Source: Kitasatospora cineracea
GTDB lineage: Bacteria > Actinomycetota > Actinomycetes > Streptomycetales > Streptomycetaceae
Length of the DNA stretch: 64,000 bases
Direction: 5' to 3'
Assembly: GCF_003751605.1 (NCBI RefSeq)
Contig: NZ_RJVJ01000002.1
Span: 992,001-1,056,000 of the forward strand
Below the pieces are notes generated by a model. The model saw only the letters and a program-made list of their open reading frames with translations. It was not told the origin of the DNA and searched no databases. The position numbers were made by a program, and so were the translations under genes. Below, one piece after another: positions 25,127 to 35,612 of this stretch; the stretch's first letter is position 1; every line of letters starts with the position of its first letter.

Positions 25127-25144
25127 CTTGTTTGCGCCAACATG
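25127..25144 (+). promoter_or_regulatory. LacI-type operator before exo-galactanase
   Basis: CTTGTTTGCGCCAACATG is an imperfect 18-bp palindrome centred on CG, downstream of the promoter. It is related to elements at 30301 and 34626. Confidence 0.55.
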
Positions 25145-25187
25145 CTTCACCCCCCACCCCCCACCCGAAGCCGCGAGGTACTCCCCC

Positions 25188-26630
25188 ATGTCGCGTACGA
25201 GATCCGCGCTGCTCTGCGCCCTGCTGGCGCTCGGCGCCCCGCTGGCCGCCGGCACCGCCCCCGCGCAGGCCGCCCCCGTGCCCGTCGTCAACGGCACCCA
25301 GTTCACCGACACCACCGGCGCGGCCGTGCAGGCGCACGGCGGCGGCGTGATCAAGGTCGGCGCGTACTACTACTGGTTCGGCGAGGACCGCAACGCCGAC
25401 AACAGCTTCCGGTACGTGTCGGTGTACCGCTCCACCGACCTGAAGACCTGGGAGTTCCGCAACCACGTGCTGACCCAGGCCACCGACCCGGAGCTGGCCT
25501 CGGCCAACATCGAGCGCCCGAAGGTGATCTACAACGCGGCCACCGGCCAGTTCGTGATGTGGATGCACAAGGAGAGCGCCACCGACTACGGCGAGGCCCG
25601 GGCCGCCGTCGCGGTCTCCTCCACCGTGGACGGGAACTACAGCTGGCGCGGCAGCTTCCGGCCGCTGGGCGAGATGTCCCGGGACATCACCACCTTCGTG
25701 GACGACGACGGCACCGCGTACATGGTGTCCGCCGCCAACGAGAACCGGGACCTGCACGTCTACCGGCTGACCGCCGACTACACCGGCATCGACGCCCAGG
25801 TGCAGAGCCTGTGGAACGGCTCCTCCCGGGAGGCTCCCGCGCTGTTCAAGCGGGGCGGCGTGTACTTCCTGCTCACCTCCGGCGCCACCGGCTGGACCCC
25901 CAACCAGCAGATGTACGGCACCGCCACCAGCGTCACCGGCAGCTGGAGCGGCCTGACCAACATCGGCGACGGCCTGACCTACGGCAGCCAGACCGCGTAC
26001 GTGCTGCCGGTCCAGGGCACCTCCGGCACCGGCTACCTGTACATGGGCGACCGCTGGGGCAACTGGACGGGCGGCACCGTCAACGACTCCCAGTACGTGT
26101 GGCTGCCGCTGACCTTCCCCACCGCCACCAGCATGACGATGGGCGACTCCCCGCAGATCACCGTGGACACCGCGGCCGGCACCGTCGCCCCGATGAACGC
26201 CACCTGGGAGAACCTGACCGGGCAGCAGAGCGGCAAGTGCGTGGACGTCGCCGGCTACGCGTTCACCGCGGGCGCGCAGACCGTCCAGTGGTCCTGCGGC
26301 TGGGGCGCCAACCAGACCTTCTGGTTCAAGCCGCTCAGCGGCGGCTACGTGCAGATCATGGCCCGGCACAGCGGCAAGTGCCTGGACATCGCGGGCAACT
26401 CCACCGCCAACGGCGCGGCCGTGGTGCAGAACACCTGCTCCACCGCCAACTCCCAGCAGTGGCAGGTGCAGAAGGCCGACAGCAGCGGCAACGTCCGGCT
26501 GGTCGACCGGCGCTCCGGCAAGTGCCTGGACGTGACCAACCAGTCCACCGCCGACGGCACCGCGCTCGAGCAGTGGACCTGCAACACCGGCACCAACCAG
26601 CTGTGGCGGCGCGGCCCCTCCTGGCTCTGA
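25188..26630 (+). CDS. Secreted GH43 exo-beta-1,3-galactanase with CBM13
   Basis: A 480-aa secreted enzyme. A signal peptide of about 29 residues ends AQA-A. The five-bladed GH43 domain includes AHGGGVIKVGAYYYWFGEDR and ANIERPKVIYN, the pattern of the subfamily (GH43_24) that removes galactose or short side-chain units from beta-1,3-galactan. A ricin-B/CBM13 module follows (about residues 345-478), with QSGKCVDVAG, HSGKCLDIAG and RSGKCLDV repeats. It would trim the backbone of type II arabinogalactan. It is followed after a hairpin by an endo-beta-1,6-galactanase. The ATG was chosen to begin the signal peptide; the upstream extension is non-coding leader. Confidence 0.82.
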   Translation: MSRTRSALLCALLALGAPLAAGTAPAQAAPVPVVNGTQFTDTTGAAVQAHGGGVIKVGAYYYWFGEDRNADNSFRYVSVYRSTDLKTWEFRNHVLTQATDPELASANIERPKVIYNAATGQFVMWMHKESATDYGEARAAVAVSSTVDGNYSWRGSFRPLGEMSRDITTFVDDDGTAYMVSAANENRDLHVYRLTADYTGIDAQVQSLWNGSSREAPALFKRGGVYFLLTSGATGWTPNQQMYGTATSVTGSWSGLTNIGDGLTYGSQTAYVLPVQGTSGTGYLYMGDRWGNWTGGTVNDSQYVWLPLTFPTATSMTMGDSPQITVDTAAGTVAPMNATWENLTGQQSGKCVDVAGYAFTAGAQTVQWSCGWGANQTFWFKPLSGGYVQIMARHSGKCLDIAGNSTANGAAVVQNTCSTANSQQWQVQKADSSGNVRLVDRRSGKCLDVTNQSTADGTALEQWTCNTGTNQLWRRGPSWL

Positions 26631-26665
26631 CCCCCGTCCCCGCCCCCACGCACCACCCCCACCCG

Positions 26666-26706
26666 ACGGCACGTCCCTGGTCCTCGCCCGGCGAGGGACG
26701 TGCCGT
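26666..26706 (+). terminator. Strong hairpin between the two galactanase genes
   Basis: ACGGCACGTCCCT (26666-26678) pairs perfectly with 26694-26706, 13 bp, with an internal CCTCGCC/GGCGAGG alternative. It ends 28 nt before the next start codon, so it may attenuate or process a shared transcript rather than fully terminate. Confidence 0.65.
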
Positions 26707-26734
26707 TCCGCATGCCCGCCCCCGGAGGAACACC

Positions 26735-29167
26735 GTGTCCCCACAGCGCCGCACCACCCGTAGCGCCCGCGCCGCCGCCCTGACCGCTCTGGCTGCGCTC
26801 GCCGCCGGCACCCTGACCGCCCCGCCCGCCGCGGCCGAGGAGGCCGCCGCGCACGTCACCGTCCGGCTCGACCCCAGCTACCAGCAGCAGCCGTTCCAGG
26901 GCTGGGGCACCGCGCTGGCCTGGTTCGCCAACGCCACTGGCGACTGGCCGGACGCCAAGCGCAACGAGCTCGCCGACGCCCTGTACGGGGCGAACGGCCT
27001 GGGCTTCACCGTCGCCCGCTACAACATCGGCGGCGGCGACAGCCCCGAGACCGTGCCCTACCTGCGCCCGGGCGCGGCCGTGCCCGGCTACTGGAACCGG
27101 CCCGCCGCGTACGGCCCGCCCGGCGGCGACACCACCGGGTGGACCGAGCAGCCGAACTGGTGGGACCCGGGCGACCCGGACGACTGGAACCCGCAGGCCG
27201 ACGCCGCCCAGCGCTGGTGGCTGACCGCCGCAAAGAGCCGCGGCGCCGACACCTTCGAGGCGTTCTCCAACTCCGCGCCGTACTTCATGACCGACAGCGG
27301 CCTGGTCTCCGGCGCCGTCAACGGCTGGCAGGACAACCTGCGCCCCGACCAGTACGACCGGTTCGCCGCCTACCTGGCCGGGTCGCTGCAGCGCGCCCAG
27401 GCCGCCACCGGCGTCACCTTCGACTCGCTGTCGCCGATGAACGAGCCCGGCACCTCGTACTGGCACGCCGGCGGCCCGCAGGAGGGCTCGCACTGGGACA
27501 CCGACTCGCAGACCCACCTGGCCACCAGCGTCCGCGCCGCGCTGGACGCGGCTCACCTGACCACGCCCCTGGCCGCGATGGACGAGACCAACCCGGACCT
27601 GTTCCGCGACGAGTGGAACGCCTACCCGGCCGCCGCCCGCGCCGCGGTCGGCAGGCTCAACACCCACACCTACTCCACCGGCGGCCGCGGCACCGTGCGC
27701 GACCTGGCCAAGGGCGCCGGGCTGCCCGACTGGATGTCCGAGGTGGACCTCGGCGGCTCGGTGCCGCAGAGCTTCACCGACATGTCGCCCGCGCTCGACT
27801 TCGCGCACCGGATCACCGACGACGTCCGGGAACTGGAGCCGGGCGCCTGGGTGATGTGGCAGGCCGTCGAGGACTACACCAACATGACCCCCGCCCACGA
27901 GAACTCCAACTGGGGCCTGGTCCAGGTCGACCTGAACTCCGCCGACCCGGCGAACGAGCCGCTGCGGCTCAACAAGAAGTACTGGGCGATGGCCAACTAC
28001 AGCCGCTTCGTCCGGCCCGGCGCCCGGGTGATCGCCACCGACTCCGCCGACACGCTGGCCGCGCTGCGGCCGAACGGCACCGGCGCGGTCGCGGTGTACA
28101 CCAACTCCACCGGCGCCGCGCAGACCGTCACCCTCGACCTGGCGGGCTTCCAGAGCGTCGACACCTCGGTGCCGGTGCAGCGGTGGACCACCGACGGCGG
28201 CAAGAACCTGGTCCGCGAACCCGACCTGGCCGCGACCGCCGCCAAGACCCTGACCGCCACCGTCGGCCCCGGCTCGGTGACCACCTTCGTGCTGCCCGGC
28301 GCCACCGGCACCGCCGCCGCGGCCGCCACCGTCCCCACCGGCCGGACCCGCCTGCTGGTCAACGACCACAGCGGCCTGGCGCTGGCCGCCTCCGGCACCG
28401 CTGTGGTCCAGCACACCCCGAACACCACCGACACCACCCAGCAGTGGAACTTCACCCGGCTCGCCGGAACGTACGACTCCACCGCCGCCTACCGGATCAC
28501 CAACGCCAAGAGCGGCAAGGCGCTCAGCGTCGCCGGCGGCGCGCTGTCGCTGGTCTCGGCGGGCAGCTCCACCCAGCAGCAGTGGCTGCTGTCCACCACC
28601 GGCGACGGGCACGACACCCTGGTCAACAAGGCCGGCGGCCTGCTGCTGGACGTCAGCAACCAGTCCACCGCGGACGGCGCGCCGGTCGGCGCCTGGACGC
28701 CCACCGGCGGCGGCAACCAGTCCTGGGCGATCGGCTCCGCCGCACCCGACGCCTACAAGGGCCTGAAGGTCCGGCTCAGCGGGCGCTGCGCGGAGGTCGC
28801 GGGCGGCTCCACCGCCGCGGGCACCGCCGTGGTCCAGCACACCTGCGCCAACGCCACCGACCAGCAGTGGACGCTGCGCCCGGCCGGCGGCCCCGGCCAG
28901 GTCAACGTGGTGGTCCGGTCCACCGGCCAGTGCCTGGACGTGGCCGGCGCCTCCACCGCGGACGGCGCGCCGCTGGTGCAGTACCCGTGCAACGGCGGCA
29001 CGAACCAGCAGTGGTCGGTGCGCGACACCGGCTCCGGGTACGTCACGCTGCTGGCCCGGCACAGCGGCAAGTGCCTGGACGTGAACGGCTCCTCGACGGC
29101 CGACGGGGCGGCGCTGGTGCAGCGGCCCTGCACGGGCGCGCCGGGCCAGCAGCTGCTGGCCGGCTGA
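26735..29167 (+). CDS. Secreted GH30 endo-beta-1,6-galactanase with ricin-B modules
   Basis: An 810-aa secreted enzyme. GTG start with GGAGGA 6 nt upstream; signal peptide about 34 residues. The (beta/alpha)8 GH30 catalytic domain opens with PFQGWGTALAWFAN. The acid/base Glu lies in LSPMNEPGTSYWH and the nucleophile in DWMSEVDLGG, followed by the side beta-domain. Two C-terminal ricin-B (CBM13-like) stretches carry QxW repeats such as QQWNF and QQWSV. The pattern of active-site aromatic residues fits GH30_5 beta-1,6-galactanases, which degrade arabinogalactan side chains. The final QQLLAG shortens the last QxW repeat. Activity is inferred from family and from its exo-beta-1,3-galactanase neighbour. 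Confidence 0.8.
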   Translation: MSPQRRTTRSARAAALTALAALAAGTLTAPPAAAEEAAAHVTVRLDPSYQQQPFQGWGTALAWFANATGDWPDAKRNELADALYGANGLGFTVARYNIGGGDSPETVPYLRPGAAVPGYWNRPAAYGPPGGDTTGWTEQPNWWDPGDPDDWNPQADAAQRWWLTAAKSRGADTFEAFSNSAPYFMTDSGLVSGAVNGWQDNLRPDQYDRFAAYLAGSLQRAQAATGVTFDSLSPMNEPGTSYWHAGGPQEGSHWDTDSQTHLATSVRAALDAAHLTTPLAAMDETNPDLFRDEWNAYPAAARAAVGRLNTHTYSTGGRGTVRDLAKGAGLPDWMSEVDLGGSVPQSFTDMSPALDFAHRITDDVRELEPGAWVMWQAVEDYTNMTPAHENSNWGLVQVDLNSADPANEPLRLNKKYWAMANYSRFVRPGARVIATDSADTLAALRPNGTGAVAVYTNSTGAAQTVTLDLAGFQSVDTSVPVQRWTTDGGKNLVREPDLAATAAKTLTATVGPGSVTTFVLPGATGTAAAAATVPTGRTRLLVNDHSGLALAASGTAVVQHTPNTTDTTQQWNFTRLAGTYDSTAAYRITNAKSGKALSVAGGALSLVSAGSSTQQQWLLSTTGDGHDTLVNKAGGLLLDVSNQSTADGAPVGAWTPTGGGNQSWAIGSAAPDAYKGLKVRLSGRCAEVAGGSTAAGTAVVQHTCANATDQQWTLRPAGGPGQVNVVVRSTGQCLDVAGASTADGAPLVQYPCNGGTNQQWSVRDTGSGYVTLLARHSGKCLDVNGSSTADGAALVQRPCTGAPGQQLLAG

Positions 29168-29182
29168 CCGGCCGGCCGCGAC

Positions 29183-29226
29183 GGCGGCGGGCCCCACCTC
29201 CGGACCTCCGGGTGGGGCCCGCCGCC
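29183..29226. terminator. Bidirectional terminator between GH30 and LacI genes
   Basis: A perfect 16-bp stem (29183-29198 with 29211-29226; GGCGGCGGGCCCCACC) and a 12-nt loop between convergent genes. Confidence 0.8.
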
Positions 29227-29235
29227 GCCGTTCGT

Positions 29236-30288
29236 TCAGCCGCGCGGGGCGGGCGGGGGCGCGGTGCTGGCCCGCACCACCAGCTCGGGGGCCACCACGA
29301 CCGGCGCGTCCCCGGCCGTGGCGGGGGCCTCGATCTGGGCCAGCAGCCGGGCCACGCACTGCCGGCCGACCTCCTCGAAGTCCTGCCGGACGGTGGTCAG
29401 CGGCGGCAGGTAGTAGGCCGCCTCGGGCAGGTCGTCGAAGCCGGCCACGCTGACGTCCTCGGGGACCCGGCGGCCGGCCTCGTGCAGGGCCCGGAGCAGG
29501 CCGAGCGCCAGGTGGTCGTTGGCGGCGAACACCGCGGTGACGTCGGGGCGGGCGGCCAGTTCGCGGCCGATCCGGTAGCCGTCCTCGGCCGTCCAGTCGC
29601 CGTACCGCAGCGGGGGCACGGGCGCGCCGGCGGCCTTCAGCGCGGCGTGCCAGGCGGCGGCGCGGCGGCGGGCGGCGTAGGAGTCCTGCGGGCCGCCGAG
29701 GTGCCAGACGGTGCGGTGGCCGAGGCCGAGCAGGTGGCGGGTGGCGGCGGTGGCGCCGGCCGCCTGGTCGGTGTCGACCGAGGGGAAGCGGCGCTCCGGG
29801 TCGCCGTCGGCGACCACCACCGGGACGCCGGAGGTGACGGAGAAGCCGGGGCGGTCGAGGATCTGCGCCTCGATCACCACCAGCCCGTCCACGGCCTGGT
29901 CGGTGAGCTGGCGGACGGCCTGCTGCACGGCGCGCTCGGTCTGGTCCTCGACGCAGACCACGTTCAGCGAGTAGCCGGCCCGCTGGGCGGCGCGCGAGAT
30001 CGCGGCCAGGGTGCGGGCGTTGCCCTGGGCGGTGACGTCGAAGGTGACCACGCCCAGGACGTGGAAGCGGCCCAGGGTGAGCGCCCGGGCGGCACTGTTG
30101 CGCTGGTAGCCGAGCACCCGCATCGCCGACAGCACCCGTTCGCGGGTCTCCGGTTCGACGTTGCTGCGGTTGTTGGCGACCCGGGAGACGGTCTGCGAGG
30201 AGACCCCGGCGAGCGCCGCGACGTCGGCCTGCGACGGCGGCCGCGTCCTGCCGCGGGCGGTGCCGTCGGCGGTCGGGCCCTGCTGCAT
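29236..30288 (-). CDS. LacI-family repressor of the arabinogalactan locus
   Basis: A 350-aa LacI/GalR regulator. The HTH is PSQADVAALAGVSSQTVSRVANN (about residues 19-41), followed by the periplasmic-binding-like domain through FDDLPEAAYYLPPLTTVRQDF. An in-frame ATG at 30303 would place the ribosome binding site AAGGAGG inside the gene, so ATG 30288, 6 nt after AAGGAGG, is the true start. An 18-bp palindrome (30301-30318) directly upstream suggests autoregulation. Related palindromes precede the exo-galactanase and the second importer, so those are likely targets. The inducer is probably a galactose- or arabinose-containing sugar (inference). Confidence 0.88.
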   Translation of the reverse strand: MQQGPTADGTARGRTRPPSQADVAALAGVSSQTVSRVANNRSNVEPETRERVLSAMRVLGYQRNSAARALTLGRFHVLGVVTFDVTAQGNARTLAAISRAAQRAGYSLNVVCVEDQTERAVQQAVRQLTDQAVDGLVVIEAQILDRPGFSVTSGVPVVVADGDPERRFPSVDTDQAAGATAATRHLLGLGHRTVWHLGGPQDSYAARRRAAAWHAALKAAGAPVPPLRYGDWTAEDGYRIGRELAARPDVTAVFAANDHLALGLLRALHEAGRRVPEDVSVAGFDDLPEAAYYLPPLTTVRQDFEEVGRQCVARLLAQIEAPATAGDAPVVVAPELVVRASTAPPPAPRG

Positions 30289-30300
30289 GCGGTCCTCCTT

Positions 30301-30318
30301 CATGTCTGCGTAAACATG
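30301..30318 (-). promoter_or_regulatory. LacI-type operator at its own gene
   Basis: CATGTCTGCGTAAACATG is an 18-bp near-palindrome with a central CG. It is located 12 nt upstream of the repressor start codon. Confidence 0.65.
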
Positions 30319-30344
30319 GTAGCGGGGCGGAGATCGGGAAAAGC

Positions 30345-30378
30345 CACCGCCCCGGCTGCCGGAGCAGTCGGGGCGGTG
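30345..30378 (-). terminator. Terminator of the AraFGH-like operon
   Basis: CACCGCCCCG (30345-30354) pairs with 30369-30378. The loop itself contains CTGC/GCAG. A second hairpin (GGGCCGCC at 30440-30447 with 30458-30465) lies closer to the operon stop. Confidence 0.65.
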
Positions 30379-30509
30379 ACCTGGCGGGCGCGGCCGACCC
30401 TCAACGGCCGGCCCGCCGTTCCGTCCCCGGCCAGGAGCCGGGCCGCCACGCCCGTGGGGCGGCCCACCGAAGCCCGGTGGCAGGGGGACGGAAGCGCGGG
30501 GGGGGTGGG

Positions 30510-31531
30510 TCAGGCGGGGAGGCCGATGGCGCGTTCGCCGTTGCGGCGCTGTTGGATGACGACGGCGACGACGAGGAGGGCGCCCTGGGCGACGTTCTGC
30601 CAGAAGGAGTTGATGCCCTGGACGGTGAGGCCGTTCTCCAGGGCGCCGAGCAGGGCGACGGCGAGCAGGGTGCCGCCGATGCCGCCCTTGCCGCCCTTGA
30701 GGGCGCAGCCGCCGAGGGCGGCGGCGGTGATGGCCTTGAGTTCCAGGCCCTCGCTGCCGGAGGTGGGTTGGCCGGAGCCGGTGCGGGCGGTGAGCAGGAT
30801 GCCGGCGAGGGCGGCGACGGTGCCGATCAGGCCGTAGACGGCGATCAGGTACTTGTTGATGTTGATGCCGGCGAGGCGGGCGGCGGTGTCGTTGCCGCCG
30901 ATGGCGTAGAGGTTGCGGCCGAGGTCGGTGCGGGCCAGCAGGACGTGCACGGCGAGCGCGACCAGGACCAGCAGCCAGACCATGACGGGCAGTCCGGCGA
31001 TCCTGCCGCGGCCGAGGAAGACGAACACCGGGTCGCCGAGGACGTAGCCCTGGGCGCGGCCGTCGGAGATCAGCTGGGCGAGGCCCTTGTAGGCGGCGAG
31101 TCCGGCGAGGGTGGCGATGGTGGGGTTGACCCGGCCGTGCACGATGACCGCGCCGTTGAGCAGGCCGATCAGCAGGCCGACGGCGACGGCGGCGGCGATG
31201 CCCGCGTAGGCGTTGGAGCCCGCGGAGGTGAAGGCCATCGCGGAGACGACGGAGGCGACGCCGGCCTGCGAGCCGACGGAGATGTCCAGGCCGCCGCAGA
31301 TGATGACGACGGTCTGCACGACGGCCAGCAGGCCGGTGATGGTGGCGGCCTCGGCGATCACCTGGAGGTTGCCCAGGCTCAGGTAGTTGTCGTTGAGCGT
31401 CCCGAACACGGCGAGCACCACGACCAGGGCGCCGATCAGGCTGAGGTGCTGGGCGCCGAGCCGGGCGATCAGCGAGGGGAGGACGGAGCCCCGGGCGGCC
31501 TCGGGCCGGGCGGGCGGGCTGGTCAGGGCGG

Positions 31532-31535
<4 letters not shown>
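30510..31535 (-). CDS. araH: Pentose ABC transporter permease (AraH/RbsC type)
   Basis: A 341-aa permease of the CUT2 (ribose/arabinose) family with about eight to ten hydrophobic helices. Family signatures are GGLDISVGSQAGV near the N-terminus, GRVNPTIATLAG, and LGGCALKGGKGGIGGTLLAV near the C-terminus. It forms the channel as a homodimer with the upstream ATPase. Its ATG overlaps the ATPase stop (ATGA). The assignment to arabinose follows from the binding protein of the same operon, which resembles Escherichia coli AraF. Confidence 0.85.
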
Positions 31536-33091
<1,556 letters not shown>

Positions 33092-33135
33092 GGCGGGTCA
33101 CCTCGGAGCGGACGGGCGAACGGGCGGAGGGCGCG

Positions 33136-33161
33136 GCGCGCAGGAGAAGCGCGCAGGAGAA
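33136..33161. repeat. Two exact tandem copies of GCGCGCAGGAGAA
   Basis: A 13-bp direct repeat in the araF-araG spacer. Each copy contains an AGGAG-like ribosome-binding sequence but is too far (45 nt or more) from the araG start to serve it. Confidence 0.6.
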
Positions 33162-33236
33162 GGAAGGGGAGCGAGGGAGGGTGGGCCCCCGGCCCGGCGG
33201 GGGCAGCCGGGCCGGGCCGGGGGCGGCTCGGGCGGG

Positions 33237-34286
33237 TCAGCTGCAGCTGACGCCGGCGTCCTGCCAGTCGGCGGCGTCCACCATCCGGGTCGGCGCGAAC
33301 GCCTCGGCGGGGAACTCCTTGCCGTTCTTGAGCTTGTCGTACACGGTCTGGACGGCCAGTGCGCCGACGTCCTTGCCGTTGATGAACAGCGCGGCCTTCA
33401 TGCCGCTGGGCTGCCCGCTCTTCCAGTCCTTGCAGGCCAGGTAGGCGCCGAGGCCGACGCCGGCCACGTCCTCGGCCTTGAAGCCTGCGTTGGCCAGCGC
33501 GGTGACGCCGCCCTGCACGTTCTCGTCGTTGCAGCCCCACACCACCCAGTGCTTGACGCCCGGGTTGGCGGTGACGGTGGCGGCGACCTTGTCCTGGGCG
33601 CCGGTGGGGGTGTTGTCGGTGGCGACGTCGATGGCCTTGACGCCGGGGACGGCGGCGTCGAACGCCTGCCGGGCGCCCTTGACCCGGTCGCCGCAGACCG
33701 TGACGTCCTGCTTCCAGGCGGAGATCACCCGGGTGTCGGCGGCGCTCCAGCCGGCCTTGGTGAACTCCTCGGCGGCGCGCTTGCCGACCTCGCCGCCCAT
33801 CTGGGCGCCGGAGAAGCCGATCCGCGGCACCAGCTGCTCCTTGGCGCAGGCGGCCGGGTCGGGGCCGTCGGCGCAGATCTGGTCGTCCGAGGTGAGCAGG
33901 GCGACCTTGGCGTCCCGGGCGGCCTGGACGACCTGCGGGCCGACCGCCGGGTCGGGGACGACCACGATCAGGCCGTTGGACTTCTGGGCGAGTGCGGACT
34001 GCACCTCGCTGACCGTCTTGTTGGCGTCGTTGCCGAGGTTGACGACCTTCAGGTCGACACCGAGCTCGGCGGCCTTGGCCTTGGCGCCGGCCGCCTCGCC
34101 GACGAAGTACTCCTGGTCGCCCTGCTTCTGCAGGTAGGTGATCGAGATCTTCCCGTCCACCTTGGCGACGCCGCCGTCGCCGGACCCGGACTGCTGTCCG
34201 GTCGAGCAGGCGGTGGCGGCCAGGCCCAGGGCGAGCAGCAGGGCTGCGGCCGAGGCGGTGCGGGAGGAGGGGGCGGTTCGAGGCAT
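33237..34286 (-). CDS. araF: L-arabinose-type periplasmic-binding lipoprotein (AraF-like)
   Basis: A 349-aa secreted lipoprotein with lipobox TAC (Cys about residue 27). The type I periplasmic-binding fold matches what I recall of E. coli AraF in several blocks: YLQKQGDQEYF near the start, VVVPDPAVGPQVVQAAR, SDDQ, and GVKHWVVWGCNDENVQGG. That makes L-arabinose (or a related pentose or galactose) the best ligand guess. AAGGAG precedes the ATG. It is the first gene of an araFGH-like operon. The promoter side carries two abutting CAYRAYCRAACR motifs. Arabinose is a product expected from arabinogalactan and arabinoxylan in this region. Confidence 0.8.
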   Translation of the reverse strand: MPRTAPSSRTASAAALLLALGLAATACSTGQQSGSGDGGVAKVDGKISITYLQKQGDQEYFVGEAAGAKAKAAELGVDLKVVNLGNDANKTVSEVQSALAQKSNGLIVVVPDPAVGPQVVQAARDAKVALLTSDDQICADGPDPAACAKEQLVPRIGFSGAQMGGEVGKRAAEEFTKAGWSAADTRVISAWKQDVTVCGDRVKGARQAFDAAVPGVKAIDVATDNTPTGAQDKVAATVTANPGVKHWVVWGCNDENVQGGVTALANAGFKAEDVAGVGLGAYLACKDWKSGQPSGMKAALFINGKDVGALAVQTVYDKLKNGKEFPAEAFAPTRMVDAADWQDAGVSCS

Positions 34287-34346
34287 GGGGACGCTCCTTG
34301 GCGCAGGAGTCCGGACCGGCGCGAGACTGGCGCACTGAAGTCAACA

Positions 34347-34368
34347 GACAACCGAACACGATCAAACG
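34347..34368. promoter_or_regulatory. Two abutting DeoR-type operator motifs before araF
   Basis: GACAACCGAACA (34347-34358) and CACGATCAAACG (34357-34368) overlap by two bases. They lie in the divergent region between araF and the second importer. Confidence 0.55.
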
Positions 34369-34583
34369 TGATGCAACAATGAGAGGGGTGGGGACTCGCC
34401 GGAGTCAAGCCGGGCGACCCACCGATACCGGGTCGTGATCTGGCCGCCGATCCGGCCGGACCCGCCACCGCCCGCCCGACCGCCACCGCGACGACCGCCG
34501 TGACCTGCGGCTTCTCCGAGCGGATCGGGCGCCCGCCGGGGCCGCCGCCCGATCACGAAGCGGCATCACGACGCAACAACGGC

Positions 34584-34613
34584 TTGACGCCCCGGCAACA
34601 CCGGGTCAACACT
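34584..34613 (+). promoter_or_regulatory. Promoter of the second sugar importer
   Basis: TTGACG, 18 nt, AACACT, the same -10 and spacing as the xylanase promoter candidate. The LacI-type palindrome 34626-34643 sits immediately downstream, over the start of the leader. Confidence 0.45.
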
Positions 34614-34625
34614 CGTCGCCAACAC

Positions 34626-34643
34626 CATGTTGGCGTAAACATC
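34626..34643 (+). promoter_or_regulatory. LacI-type operator before the second importer operon
   Basis: CATGTTGGCGTAAACATC shares 15 of 18 positions with the element at 30301-30318 upstream of the lacI-type gene. Confidence 0.65.
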
Positions 34644-34661
34644 CGCCGAAGGGCACTTCCC

Positions 34662-35612
34662 GTGAGCACGTCGCAGCGCACCACCTCCAGTCCCGCCCGG
34701 TCCCGCTCCGCCCCCGCCACCCGCCGTCCCCGCAACCGCGGTGCCCGGCACGGCGGTTGGGGCTTCGCGTTCTTCGCGCCGTTCCTGGTGGTGTTCGTGA
34801 TCGGGGTCGCGGCGCCGCTCGGCTACGCCGCCTACCTGAGCCTGTTCCAGGACCGGCTGATCGGCGGCACCGTCTTCGTCGGGCTGGAGAACTACCGCCG
34901 GGCCCTGGGCGACGAACTGTTCCGGGCCGGCCTGTGGCGGGTGCTGATGTTCCTGCTGGTGCAGGTCCCGGTGATGCTCGGCCTGGCCCTGCTGGCCGCG
35001 CTCGCCGTCGACAGCGGCCGGCTGCGCCGCCCCGGCCTGTTCCGGATCGGCGTCTTCGTCCCGTACGCGGTGCCCGCCGTGGTCGCCTCGCTGATGTGGG
35101 GCTACCTGTACGGCGACCGGTTCGGACTCGCCGGGCAGATCGGCGACTTCCTCGGCACGAAGCTGCCCGACCTGCTCGGCCCGGACTGGATGCTCGCCTC
35201 CATCGGCAACGTGGTGACCTGGCAGTACACCGGCTACAACATGCTGATCCTGTACGCCGCGCTGCGCACCGTGCCCACCGAGCTGTACGAGGCCGCGGCG
35301 CTGGACGGGGCCGGCGAGTTCCGCAAGGCGTGGAGCATCAAGCTCCCCGCGGTCCGCCCGGCCCTGGTGCTGGCCACGGTGTTCTCGATCATCGGCACCT
35401 TCCAGCTGTTCAACGAGCCCAACGTGATGCAGTCGCTGGCGCCGAACGTGGTCTCCACCAGCTACACGCCCAACATGTACGCCTACAACCTGGCCTTCAA
35501 CGGCCAGCAGTTCAACTACTCGGCAGCCGTCGCCGTGGTCCTCGGCGGCGTCACCGCCGTGATCGCCTACGCCGTCCAGCTCCGGTCGATGCGGAAGGGG
35601 CAGGGCGCATGA
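34662..35612 (+). CDS. Sugar ABC transporter permease, MalF type
   Basis: A 316-aa CUT1 permease with a basic N-terminal tail of about 30 residues and six predicted helices from WGFAFFAPFLVVFVIGVAAPL. The EAA loop reads ELYEAAALDGAGEFRKAWSIKLP. GTG 34662 was chosen for its GAAGGG upstream; the longer open frame to 34500 runs through promoter and operator sequence. It is the first gene of a four-gene unit (two permeases, binding protein, GH35 beta-galactosidase), so it likely imports galacto-oligosaccharides released from galactan. No ATPase is encoded, so a shared MsiK-type ATPase is expected. Confidence 0.85.
   Translation: MSTSQRTTSSPARSRSAPATRRPRNRGARHGGWGFAFFAPFLVVFVIGVAAPLGYAAYLSLFQDRLIGGTVFVGLENYRRALGDELFRAGLWRVLMFLLVQVPVMLGLALLAALAVDSGRLRRPGLFRIGVFVPYAVPAVVASLMWGYLYGDRFGLAGQIGDFLGTKLPDLLGPDWMLASIGNVVTWQYTGYNMLILYAALRTVPTELYEAAALDGAGEFRKAWSIKLPAVRPALVLATVFSIIGTFQLFNEPNVMQSLAPNVVSTSYTPNMYAYNLAFNGQQFNYSAAVAVVLGGVTAVIAYAVQLRSMRKGQGA

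Larger units (their letters stand above)
24858..25187. other. 330-bp divergent regulatory region, DeoR gene / exo-galactanase
   Basis: No gene. It contains two CAYRAYCRAACR motifs, a TTGACA promoter and a LacI-type palindrome, listed separately. It is distinctly less GC-rich than its surroundings. Confidence 0.7.
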